The notes under the pieces are model-generated. The model saw only the letters and a list, made by a program, of their open reading frames with translations. It was not told the DNA's origin and searched no databases. This document shows, piece after piece, positions 8,626 to 14,944 of a stretch of DNA of 17,112 nt (the first letter of the stretch is position 1; every line of letters begins with the position of its first letter). Source of the DNA: an uncultured Gardnerella sp. (GTDB lineage: Bacteria > Actinomycetota > Actinomycetes > Actinomycetales > Bifidobacteriaceae); contig CAMYPN010000023.1 in NCBI GenBank assembly GCA_947292085.1, forward strand, positions 1 through 17,112, in the 5' to 3' direction. Made by a program: the position numbers and the translations under genes.

Positions 8626-9828
8626 ATGAGTTTTAATTTAGACGGCAGCAATTCGCATCAAAATAGTGATGCGGATACTATCGTCACATTGCGCATATCT
8701 CGATTTTCTCCCGTAGACAGTTTAGATATTCCTACTTCAGACGCTACAGACAACACAAGTAGTTGCAATTCTGAAGAATCAACCACTGGGCTTATTAGAC
8801 GTACTCACACTAGTCCTTTTGCTAAAAAATCTTCCTCCCCTTTTAGAGACAGAAAATCTCGCAGTAATCCTTTTGGTAAGTTAGATAAGAAAAACGAGGA
8901 TAGTTGCGAAGAAAGTAGTGAGGAAAACGAAAAAAATTCACAAGCTACTGACACAGCAGACACTTCTAATTTTAAAATCCAAAAAATGCCTGGAAAGCAT
9001 TGGGTACAAGATTACACTATGTCAGTTAAAACAACTGACACAATTTTAGACTGCTTACTTACTATTAAACGAACAGTCGATCCTACTCTAGCTTTCCGAT
9101 ACTCTTGCGGTCACGGAGTATGCGGTTCAGATGCGGCTAATGTTAACGGAATGCCAACTTTACTTTGTAGTGCTACTGTTGGAGCGAACGCAAGACACAA
9201 AAGTGAGTCTGGTATTAAATCTAGAGGATTTAGAAAAACTGTCTCAATGCCGTTATCTGAAAGAAAAATTTTACAGAACGTAAATTCGCAAATTTCGCAA
9301 GATTCGCAAGATTCGCAAGATTGTTCAGACGATGGCAATAATCTTGGTATTATTGAAATTTCTCCACTTTCTGGGTTTGCTGTTCAGCGAGATCTTATAT
9401 GTGATATTTCTCCTATGATCTCGCAAATAAAACGCTTAGAACCGTACTTAAAAGCTGCTGAAATTCCTACACGAAACTCTGATGGAAAACTTACTTTACT
9501 TGAGTTTTTGCAAAATCCTGAACAGCTTCAAAAATTTGAGCTTTTAAGCAACTGCATAATGTGCGGAGCGTGTGAAGCTATTTGTCCAATTTACGCTGGC
9601 GGAGAAGCCTTTATTGGTCCTGCTGCTTTGATTAACGCTGCTCGTTTTATTTACGACTCTCGCGACACTGCAACAAATCATAGATTAGATTTAATAGACA
9701 GCAGCGATGGCATTAGTGCCTGCCAGTCTGTAAGAGCATGTTCGAGACAGTGTCCTCGAGGAATAGACATTGGAGAGGAAATTTGGCAGCTCACAACGCT
9801 TATAAACGAGCGTAAAAGCAGAAATTAA
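8626..9828 (+). CDS. SdhB/FrdB-like iron-sulfur subunit with two large insertions
   Basis: This resembles the electron-transfer subunit of succinate dehydrogenase/fumarate reductase. From ATG 8626 it has 400 residues against about 230-260 for the family. The 2Fe-2S ligands are C161, C166, D169 and C181; Asp in the third place also occurs in E. coli SdhB. C310, C313, C316 and C376 would bind the 4Fe-4S cluster, and C320, C366 and C372 the 3Fe-4S cluster, so all three cluster sites are complete. The extra length is two hydrophilic insertions. Residues 30-120 (Ser, Asp, Glu, Lys-rich) split the first strand (TLRISRF) from WVQDYTM. Residues 184-242 include SQ repeats and sit between the two cluster domains. 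No SdhA or membrane-anchor gene is in the window, so a partner must be elsewhere or unusual. Confidence 0.85.
   Translation: MSFNLDGSNSHQNSDADTIVTLRISRFSPVDSLDIPTSDATDNTSSCNSEESTTGLIRRTHTSPFAKKSSSPFRDRKSRSNPFGKLDKKNEDSCEESSEENEKNSQATDTADTSNFKIQKMPGKHWVQDYTMSVKTTDTILDCLLTIKRTVDPTLAFRYSCGHGVCGSDAANVNGMPTLLCSATVGANARHKSESGIKSRGFRKTVSMPLSERKILQNVNSQISQDSQDSQDCSDDGNNLGIIEISPLSGFAVQRDLICDISPMISQIKRLEPYLKAAEIPTRNSDGKLTLLEFLQNPEQLQKFELLSNCIMCGACEAICPIYAGGEAFIGPAALINAARFIYDSRDTATNHRLDLIDSSDGISACQSVRACSRQCPRGIDIGEEIWQLTTLINERKSRN
9283..9318 (+). repeat. 9-bp in-frame tandem repeat in the iron-sulfur gene
   Basis: Four 9-base units occur in a row: AATTCGCAA, ATTTCGCAA, GATTCGCAA and GATTCGCAA. A partial fifth (GATTG) follows. 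They encode NSQ-ISQ-DSQ-DSQ in the second insertion. Because the period is a multiple of three, copy-number change would lengthen or shorten the linker without a frameshift. Confidence 0.9.
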
Positions 9829-9838
9829 TATGCTCTAC

Positions 9839-10690
9839 TCAACTTCCGGACACAATCCGTACTGCTTCTATAGGATCGTCAGTTATAGCAAACAAATTAG
9901 GATCGATTGAAGAAATCATTCCTCGCACAGTTACAGTATTTTGCAACCAGTCAACAAGACCCTTCCAGTATTCAGTGCCGAAAAGAACAACAGGAATGCG
10001 CGAAACTTTATGAGTTTGTACAAGCGTTAGCGCTTCAAACATTTCGTCCATTGTTCCAAAACCGCCTGGGCATACAATAATTCCACAAGAATACTTCATG
10101 AACATTGTTTTTCTTACGAAGAAATAGCGGAACTGCATTCCGAGATTAACCCACTTATTTAATCCCTGCTCTTTAGGAAGCTCAATACCAAGACCAACTG
10201 AAGTTCCACCAGACTCAGCAGCACCACGGTTAGCAGCTTCCATAATTCCAGGCCCTCCGCCTGTAATAACAGCAAAACCACGCTTAACAAGTTCTGAACC
10301 CATAATTCGTGCATCAGAATACTCTTTATCTTCGCTTTTAATTCTCGCAGATCCAAACACGCTAACTGCTGGTCCTAATTTTGCAAGAGCATCAAAACCG
10401 TCAACAAATTCTGCTTGAATACGCAATGTTCTCCACGCGTCAGAACTGCGCCACGCATCACAATTACATGCTTTAGAATGATTATCTGAAGTATCTTCTA
10501 AATCGTGTTTACCATGCGAAAGTAGATTTTCTGTAGTACTTTTCTTAGGTATCATAGAGCCTCTCATCATTACAGGCCCCTGATAATAAACATTCGTATA
10601 ATATGCGTCGTTTATTTGTGAAGAATTTAGAACATCGTATTTATTAACAAAATCTTCATTAAATTCTTCCGGTTTACTTTTTTCGCACAT
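9839..10690 (-). CDS. LOG family protein (TIGR00730, Rossmann nucleotide-binding)
   Basis: This is a member of the LOG (Lonely Guy) family, whose enzymes release free bases such as cytokinins from nucleoside monophosphates; it is often misnamed lysine decarboxylase. From ATG 10690 it has 283 residues. It shows GPAVSVFGSAR, then GGGPGIMEAANRG (from about 144), then the catalytic/substrate motif PGGFGTMDEMFE (208-219) with the two conserved Glu residues. The N-terminal 90 residues, with QGPVMMRGSMIP and AWRTLRIQAEFVDGF, are typical of the longer actinobacterial form. A GTG 12 bases upstream is in frame but overlaps the ribosome-binding site, so it is rejected. It is 34 bases after nhaA and probably cotranscribed with it. 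The in vivo substrate is unknown. Confidence 0.9.
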   Translation of the reverse strand: MCEKSKPEEFNEDFVNKYDVLNSSQINDAYYTNVYYQGPVMMRGSMIPKKSTTENLLSHGKHDLEDTSDNHSKACNCDAWRSSDAWRTLRIQAEFVDGFDALAKLGPAVSVFGSARIKSEDKEYSDARIMGSELVKRGFAVITGGGPGIMEAANRGAAESGGTSVGLGIELPKEQGLNKWVNLGMQFRYFFVRKTMFMKYSCGIIVCPGGFGTMDEMFEALTLVQTHKVSRIPVVLFGTEYWKGLVDWLQNTVTVRGMISSIDPNLFAITDDPIEAVRIVSGS

Positions 10691-10695
10691 TATTT

Positions 10696-10700
10696 TCCTC
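10696..10700 (-). promoter_or_regulatory. Ribosome-binding site deciding the LOG gene start
   Basis: GAGGA on the minus strand lies 5 bases before ATG 10690. It overlaps the upstream in-frame GTG (10700-10702), which therefore cannot be the start that this site serves. Confidence 0.7.
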
Positions 10701-10724
10701 ACCTAAAATAGTTACAAGGTATTA

Positions 10725-11984
10725 TTAATCCTCATCATCGTCAAGCTCTTCTTCCATGTGTCGAGATTGACGAGCAAGCATAAAACCTGAAACTCCAGCA
10801 GCAACAATAGATGCTACCAATACTCCAAAACGAGCTTCAGCAGACAGATCCGCGTCACTATATGCAAGAGATGCGATTAGCAAAGATACAGTAAAGCCGA
10901 TTCCGCAAGCGCACGCAGTTGGCAGAAGATCTCTAACTCTCAGATCGTCAGGAACTTTAAGCCCAAGAATACGTTTAGAAAACCATGCTGTAATCATAAT
11001 TCCAAGTGGTTTACCTATAACTAAAGCTATTGTAATTGCGATCAAAATTGGAGACAGGAATAATTCCCAAGTAAGCGTTTCGAAATGTACTCCTGTAGCA
11101 AATAACGCAAAAATAGGTAGTGCCACTAAAGCAGAAATAGGCTGAATTTTCTCACGATATCGTTCAGCGCGCAAACTCTTCTCACCATGCACTAAATGAG
11201 CAGGCGTAAGAAGACCTACCATCACTCCAGCTAAAGTCGGATGCAAACCAGCCTCATACATCATCACCCAAGCCATAATTCCGACTAAAGCAACAAGCAA
11301 CCACGGAACTTTTTTCAAACGAACTAAAGTAGTCCAAACAAGTCCGCAAATAATTACTCCAGCAAACCAATACCATGCGTTTAGTGACGAGAAAAGAACA
11401 GCTATAAGAGCAATTCCAAGCAAATCATCGACGGTAGCAAGAGTCATCAAAAATGCTCGCAAAGCGTGCGGCAAAGTTTTAGCAAACAAAGCAAGCACAG
11501 CGAGAGAGAAAGCAATATCTGTTGCTGTAGGAACAGCCCAACCGTCACGAACCATGCTTAAGGATGGAAGAGCTCCTGAAGTAAGACGCATAATCTCCTG
11601 TCCTGCGTGAAGCTCAGAAAACACGGTAACAGTGGCAATAAAAAGAATAGGAGGAACAATCATTCCACCAACTGCGCAAATCATTGGCATTGCAGCAGCG
11701 CGAGGATCGGAAAGAGAACCAGCAATAAGCTCATGCTTTAAGTCCAAGCCAACTGAAAGGAAGAAAACAGTTAAAACACCATCTTGAACCCAATGACCAA
11801 TCGACATGTGGATATTAGTCCAAGGAATACCTAGTTGAGTATGAGATACTGCTTCGAAAATTGGCGCAGTTAAAGGAATATTCGCGAGAAGTAAACCAGT
11901 TAACGCGAAACCTAACATTATAAGGCCAGATACACGCTCATTATTAGCAATTTTTCGCGCAATACTCCAACCGCGTTTTATCAT
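10725..11984 (-). CDS. nhaA: Na+/H+ antiporter NhaA
   Basis: This is an inner-membrane antiporter exchanging sodium for protons to control pH and salt. The 419-residue protein has a multi-pass hydrophobic pattern, FFLSVGLDLKHEL (74-86), ATDIAFSLAVLALF (154-167) and ATVDDLLG (183-190). D156, D186 and D187 match the transport aspartates of E. coli NhaA (D133, D163, D164). It is about 30 residues longer than the E. coli protein, partly from an acidic tail (EEELDDDED). AGAGGGGA (11996-12003) precedes the ATG by 11 bases. A possible -10 (TATACT on the minus strand at 12032-12037) has no good -35. It leads an apparent two-gene unit with the LOG gene. Confidence 0.95.
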   Translation of the reverse strand: MIKRGWSIARKIANNERVSGLIMLGFALTGLLLANIPLTAPIFEAVSHTQLGIPWTNIHMSIGHWVQDGVLTVFFLSVGLDLKHELIAGSLSDPRAAAMPMICAVGGMIVPPILFIATVTVFSELHAGQEIMRLTSGALPSLSMVRDGWAVPTATDIAFSLAVLALFAKTLPHALRAFLMTLATVDDLLGIALIAVLFSSLNAWYWFAGVIICGLVWTTLVRLKKVPWLLVALVGIMAWVMMYEAGLHPTLAGVMVGLLTPAHLVHGEKSLRAERYREKIQPISALVALPIFALFATGVHFETLTWELFLSPILIAITIALVIGKPLGIMITAWFSKRILGLKVPDDLRVRDLLPTACACGIGFTVSLLIASLAYSDADLSAEARFGVLVASIVAAGVSGFMLARQSRHMEEELDDDED

Positions 11985-12077
11985 TTCGAAATTATTCCCC
12001 TCTACCCTGGAAAAACTAACTTTATATTTTTAGTATAGCTGAGAGGTATAAACTGAGCGAGTTAGGAATATGAGAAT

Positions 12078-12108
12078 AAAAAAATCGCGGCACAAACGCA
12101 CCGCGATT
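12078..12108 (-). terminator. Terminator of the tRNA-Arg gene
   Basis: AATCGCGG (12083-12090) and CCGCGATT (12101-12108) form a perfect 8-bp stem with a 10-base loop. On the minus strand it is followed by an uninterrupted T run (complement of 12078-12084). It lies directly after the tRNA 3' end. Confidence 0.85.
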
Positions 12109-12114
12109 AATTTG

Positions 12115-12188
12115 TGCGCCAGACAGGATTCGAACCTGCAACCTTCTGATCCGTAGTCAGATGCTCTAATCCGTTGGGCTACTGGCGC
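12115..12188 (-). tRNA. tRNA-Arg (anticodon ACG)
   Basis: This 74-base cloverleaf is read on the minus strand. The acceptor stem is GCGCCAG/CTGGCGC with discriminator A. The D arm contains AACGGATTAGA. The anticodon stem TCTGA/TCAGA holds loop CTACGGA, so the anticodon is ACG; A34 would be converted to inosine by TadA to read CGU, CGC and CGA. The T arm is CAGG-TTCGAAT-CCTG. CCA is not encoded (the genome continues CAA after the discriminator). A weak possible promoter is TTGTGT (12260-12265), 16 bases, TATATT (12238-12243). It stands alone between two terminators. Confidence 0.97.
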
Positions 12189-12195
12189 ATGTTTT

Positions 12196-12226
12196 CCGAC
12201 TCCAAGGAACTTGTCCTTGTTTTCGG
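12196..12226 (-). other. Hairpin in the tRNA-Arg 5' leader
   Basis: Arms CCGA/TCGG (12196-12199, 12223-12226) and CAAGGA/TCCTTG (12203-12208, 12214-12219) are separated by a symmetric 3-by-3 internal loop with a 5-base apex. The hairpin ends 7 bases before the mature tRNA 5' end. It could guide leader processing, but no known family was recognised. Confidence 0.35.
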
Positions 12227-12256
12227 CAACTTGACTAATATACAACCATATCAAGT

Positions 12257-12290
12257 AAAACACAAACCCCGGCGTGTCGACCGGGGTTTG
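12257..12290 (-). terminator. Terminator of the clpP1-clpP2 operon
   Basis: A perfect 10-bp stem (CAAACCCCGG 12263-12272, CCGGGGTTTG 12281-12290) has an 8-base loop and is followed on the minus strand by TGTTTT. It lies about 50 bases past the clpP2 stop and before the tRNA gene. Confidence 0.75.
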
Positions 12291-12341
12291 CTTAATATTA
12301 ACGCATTTTACAAAAATATTTTGTAATAAAGTTGATTACTT

Positions 12342-13016
12342 CTATGAGCGATGCTCAAGAACTTCATCTACCATTCCGTAATCTTTTGCTTGAGTAGCAG
12401 TCAAAATAGTATCTACTTCAATATCTTTACGAATACGTTCAATATCTTGACCTGTGTGCTTTGCAAGAGTTGCTTCTAACCATTCGCGCAAACGAAGCAT
12501 TTCTTTTGCTTGAAGCTCAATTTCTGTTGCTTTACCAAAATCTTGACCCATAGCAGGTTGATGTATTAGAACACGAGCGTTTGGAAGAATCATACGCTTA
12601 CCAGCAGCACCAGATGCCAACAAAATTGCAGCAGCTGAAGCAGCTTGACCAAGACATACGGTTTGAACATCAGGCTTAATATACTGCATTGTGTCGTAAA
12701 TTGCAGTCATAGCAGTCATGGAACCACCAGGAGAATTAATGTACATCATTACATCTCTGCTAGGATCCATGCTTTCTAGCACAAGCAACTGAGCCATAAT
12801 GTCATCAGCGGAAGTGTCGTCAACTTGCACGCCCATGAAAATAATACGATCTTCAAAAAGTTTGGTATAAGGATCTTGCGTTTTCATACCATACGGAGTT
12901 TGTTCACCAAACTGTGGCAAAACGTAACGATTAGTAATACGCTGAGCTGCACTAACCCCACCAAAACCAGCGAGACGCTCAGCACGATTAACAAACTTTG
13001 CTTCTTCACTTGCCAT
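12342..13016 (-). CDS. clpP2: ATP-dependent Clp protease proteolytic subunit ClpP2
   Basis: This is the second ClpP peptidase subunit. With ClpP1 and a ClpC or ClpX unfoldase it should form the mixed two-ring protease known in Actinobacteria. In the 224-residue form the catalytic triad is S127 (in GQAASAAA), H152 (in LIHQPAMG) and D202 (in EVDTILTA). The N-terminal 50 residues before DPYTKLFEDRIIF are longer than in ClpP1 and may include a propeptide. The frame opens at a GTG (13025) that overlaps the clpP1 stop as GTGA. However, GAGGAG at 13025-13030 lies 8 bases before ATG 13016, which is preferred. The two genes are close to overlapping and surely cotranscribed. Confidence 0.95.
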   Translation of the reverse strand: MASEEAKFVNRAERLAGFGGVSAAQRITNRYVLPQFGEQTPYGMKTQDPYTKLFEDRIIFMGVQVDDTSADDIMAQLLVLESMDPSRDVMMYINSPGGSMTAMTAIYDTMQYIKPDVQTVCLGQAASAAAILLASGAAGKRMILPNARVLIHQPAMGQDFGKATEIELQAKEMLRLREWLEATLAKHTGQDIERIRKDIEVDTILTATQAKDYGMVDEVLEHRS

Positions 13017-13021
13017 AAATC

Positions 13022-13633
13022 TCACTCCTCGCCGCGAATAGAAGCAGGGGTCGTTACGATTTTATCTACAAAACCATATTCCAAAGCCTGCTTAGCTGTA
13101 AACCAGTGATCGTATTCATTATCACGGTAAATCTCTTCCACAGTATGCCCAGTTTGCTGTGCAGTAAGCTCTGCCAAAGTCTTTTTCATGTCCATGATCA
13201 ACTCGGCGTTAATGCGAACATCTGTAGCAGTTCCACCAACACCACCTGAAGGCTGATGCATAAGCACGCGAGCATGTGAAGTAATAAAACGCTTTCCTGG
13301 CGTTCCAGAACTAAGAAGGAACTGGCCCATAGAAGCAGCCATACCTACAGCAATAGTTGCAACATCAGGCTCAATAAGCTGCATAGTGTCGTAAATTGCC
13401 ATTCCTGCAGTAATAGAGCCACCTGGCGAATTAATATAAAGCCAAATATCCTTCTTAGGATCTTCTGCAGCAAGTTTTAACATTTGAGCGCAAATAATAT
13501 TTGCATTCTCATCTCTAACCTCAGAACCCAACCATATGATTCGGCTCTTCAACAGCTGGTGAAAAATCGGATCCGTCGGGGATGCTACCTCATCCTGTTG
13601 CATAACAGGAGAAGCTGTAAACAGTTCGGTCAC
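13022..13633 (-). CDS. clpP1: ATP-dependent Clp protease proteolytic subunit ClpP1
   Basis: This is the first ClpP peptidase subunit, a cytoplasmic serine protease that degrades proteins delivered by Clp ATPases. Its 203 residues include the triad S101 (VGMAASMGQ), H126 (LMHQPSGG) and D175 ([10 protein letters not shown]), and the YINSPGGSI strand (66-74). The first 20 residues are probably removed or disordered. The start is GTG at 13633, with AAGGAG and a 5-base spacer. It leads the clpP1-clpP2 pair and is divergent from the Tyr-Gln repeat gene. Bifidobacterial clpP operons are known to respond to ClgR, but I could not identify a convincing ClgR site in the 217-bp divergent region. Confidence 0.96.
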   Translation of the reverse strand: MTELFTASPVMQQDEVASPTDPIFHQLLKSRIIWLGSEVRDENANIICAQMLKLAAEDPKKDIWLYINSPGGSITAGMAIYDTMQLIEPDVATIAVGMAASMGQFLLSSGTPGKRFITSHARVLMHQPSGGVGGTATDVRINAELIMDMKKTLAELTAQQTGHTVEEIYRDNEYDHWFTAKQALEYGFVDKIVTTPASIRGEE

Positions 13634-13787
13634 ATTATCTCCTTACCATAAACTCAAGTATTTATAAGACTATCGTGTGCGCGTGACTGTATAGAAAATA
13701 TCGTAAGTATTAAATAAGCGCAATGTTTTACAACAAATTTCTACATTCTGATTTATTTTAATAACATCTATTTTGTTACTTAATATT

Positions 13788-13816
13788 TTGCACTAGTATT
13801 CAATGTTTAGTATATT
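13788..13816 (+). promoter_or_regulatory. Candidate promoter of the Tyr-Gln repeat gene
   Basis: TTGCAC (13788-13793) is followed by exactly 17 bases and TATATT (13811-13816, 5 of 6 matches to TATAAT). Transcription would start near 13823, 28 bases before ATG 13851. This agrees with that start and excludes the in-frame ATG at 13803. Confidence 0.5.
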
Positions 13817-13840
13817 TTTAGTGAATGTAAATTCATGTAG

Positions 13841-13845
13841 AGGAG
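13841..13845 (+). promoter_or_regulatory. Ribosome-binding site fixing the Tyr-Gln gene start
   Basis: AGGAG lies 5 bases before ATG 13851. The upstream in-frame ATG (13803) lies within the candidate promoter and has no comparable site. Confidence 0.75.
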
Positions 13846-13850
13846 TGGTC

Positions 13851-14834
13851 ATGGACTCTAATCAATTGCCAAACAACAATTACTCGCCTGACGATGCGCA
13901 AAATAATGGGTACCAGCCAGACAATAACTACCAACCTAGCAATGGCTACCAAAACAATGGGTACCAGCAGGATAACGGATATCAACAAGATAACGGAAGC
14001 TATCAGCCAACCAACTATCAAAATAACGGGTATCAACCAGTAAATAACTATCAACCAACAAACGACTACCAAAATAACGGTTACCAGCCAACCAACAACT
14101 ATCAATCTAGCAACGGTTACCAAAACAACGGGTATCAAAACAACGGGTATCAACCAAATAACAGCTACCAGCCAAACAACAACTATCAGCCTAGCAACGG
14201 TTACCAAAATAACGGTTACCAGCCAGTCAATACCTACCAGCCAAACAGCTATCAACCAAGTTCATATCAACCAAACAGCTACCAGCCAAGCTCATACCAG
14301 CCAAGCTCATATCAGAATACTCAGCAGCCTACAAACGCTTTTTCAAGCGCTGCGAATGTAGTCACTCACACTACTAGAAATATTTGGATTATTATTTCAG
14401 TGGTGGTAGTTGTTGCAGTAGCGGCCTTCGGCGGTTACAAAGTAATGACTAATCGTTCTACACCTTCTACACCACATTACAATTGCTCTGCAGAAAGAAA
14501 CGCAAACATTGAAGAGTACGTGCATTGCCACCCGGCAAAAATTAAAAAATACACCGATAGTCTGAAAAATAGCGGCTCACCGTTCAATGTAACATTTGAT
14601 GCTAAAGGTGATAATCTAAATATAACCGCAAAATCCAAAGAGCACATGTCTGAATTTCAAGTTGCAGCAATAAAAATGGGAATACAATCAGCAAGTGAAA
14701 GTTCCTTAGGTTTCATGTCAGAATCAGCAGCTAGTGACGTTAAGAGTAAAGTAATTGCTCCAGTACACTTAGTCTTCACATTTTTAAATGATGATGGTTC
14801 TGCTATTACAAGTAGAGATTTCACTATTAATTAG
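13851..14834 (+). CDS. Tyr/Gln/Asn-repeat single-pass membrane protein, function unknown
   Basis: I do not recognise this gene. The 327-residue protein has three parts. Residues 11 to about 160 are a low-complexity array of 25 short YQ units of 5-7 residues (YQPSNG, YQNNG, YQQDNG, YQPSS and variants), with almost no hydrophobic or charged side chains. Residues 178-200 form one membrane helix (WIIISVVVVVAVAAFGGY). Residues 201-327 form a non-repetitive domain that should face outward, with two Cys (in NCSAER and HCHPAK). Its pattern (IEEYV, then GDNLNITAK, then VHLVFTFLNDDGSAIT) resembles DUF4854-like domains; this is a weak impression. AGGAG at 13841-13845 with a 5-base spacer fixes the start at 13851. 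There is no signal peptide; the array would be cytoplasmic. The gene is divergent from clpP1 and ends in its own terminator. Confidence 0.85.
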   Translation: MDSNQLPNNNYSPDDAQNNGYQPDNNYQPSNGYQNNGYQQDNGYQQDNGSYQPTNYQNNGYQPVNNYQPTNDYQNNGYQPTNNYQSSNGYQNNGYQNNGYQPNNSYQPNNNYQPSNGYQNNGYQPVNTYQPNSYQPSSYQPNSYQPSSYQPSSYQNTQQPTNAFSSAANVVTHTTRNIWIIISVVVVVAVAAFGGYKVMTNRSTPSTPHYNCSAERNANIEEYVHCHPAKIKKYTDSLKNSGSPFNVTFDAKGDNLNITAKSKEHMSEFQVAAIKMGIQSASESSLGFMSESAASDVKSKVIAPVHLVFTFLNDDGSAITSRDFTIN

Positions 14835-14855
14835 CGATCATACTGGCATATAGTA

Positions 14856-14900
14856 AATGCGCCTTTGCTTACTCAAAACAAAGCAGAGGCGCATTATTAT
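14856..14900 (+). terminator. Terminator of the Tyr-Gln repeat gene
   Basis: A 15-bp stem (14856-14870 with 14881-14895), including one U-G wobble, has a 10-base loop and is followed by a T-rich but interrupted tail (ATTAT). It begins 22 bases past the stop. It may also slow the convergent ClC transcript, though on that strand the wobble becomes a C-A mismatch. Confidence 0.7.
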
Positions 14901-14907
14901 TAGCAGA

Positions 14908-14933
14908 TAAATTTCTCTACTAAATTTCTCTAC
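14908..14933. repeat. Two-copy 13-bp direct repeat
   Basis: TAAATTTCTCTAC occurs twice, perfectly and head to tail, between the terminator and the stop codon of the ClC-like gene. Only two copies are present; no function is apparent. Confidence 0.7.
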
Positions 14934-14944
14934 TAAAGAAAATA

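Noticed and set aside
12030..12263. A 77-codon minus-strand open frame
   Set aside because: It runs through the tRNA-Arg gene and its terminator.
13652..13658. ACTCAAG, one half of the HspR (HAIR) operator, upstream of clpP1
   Set aside because: The partner half CTTGAGT at the required spacing is absent, and a 7-base match is expected by chance in a window this size.
13833..14255. A 140-codon minus-strand open frame, rich in Val and Ile
   Set aside because: It is the antisense of the Tyr-Gln repeat coding region; its repetitiveness mirrors the YQ codons and it has no ribosome-binding site.
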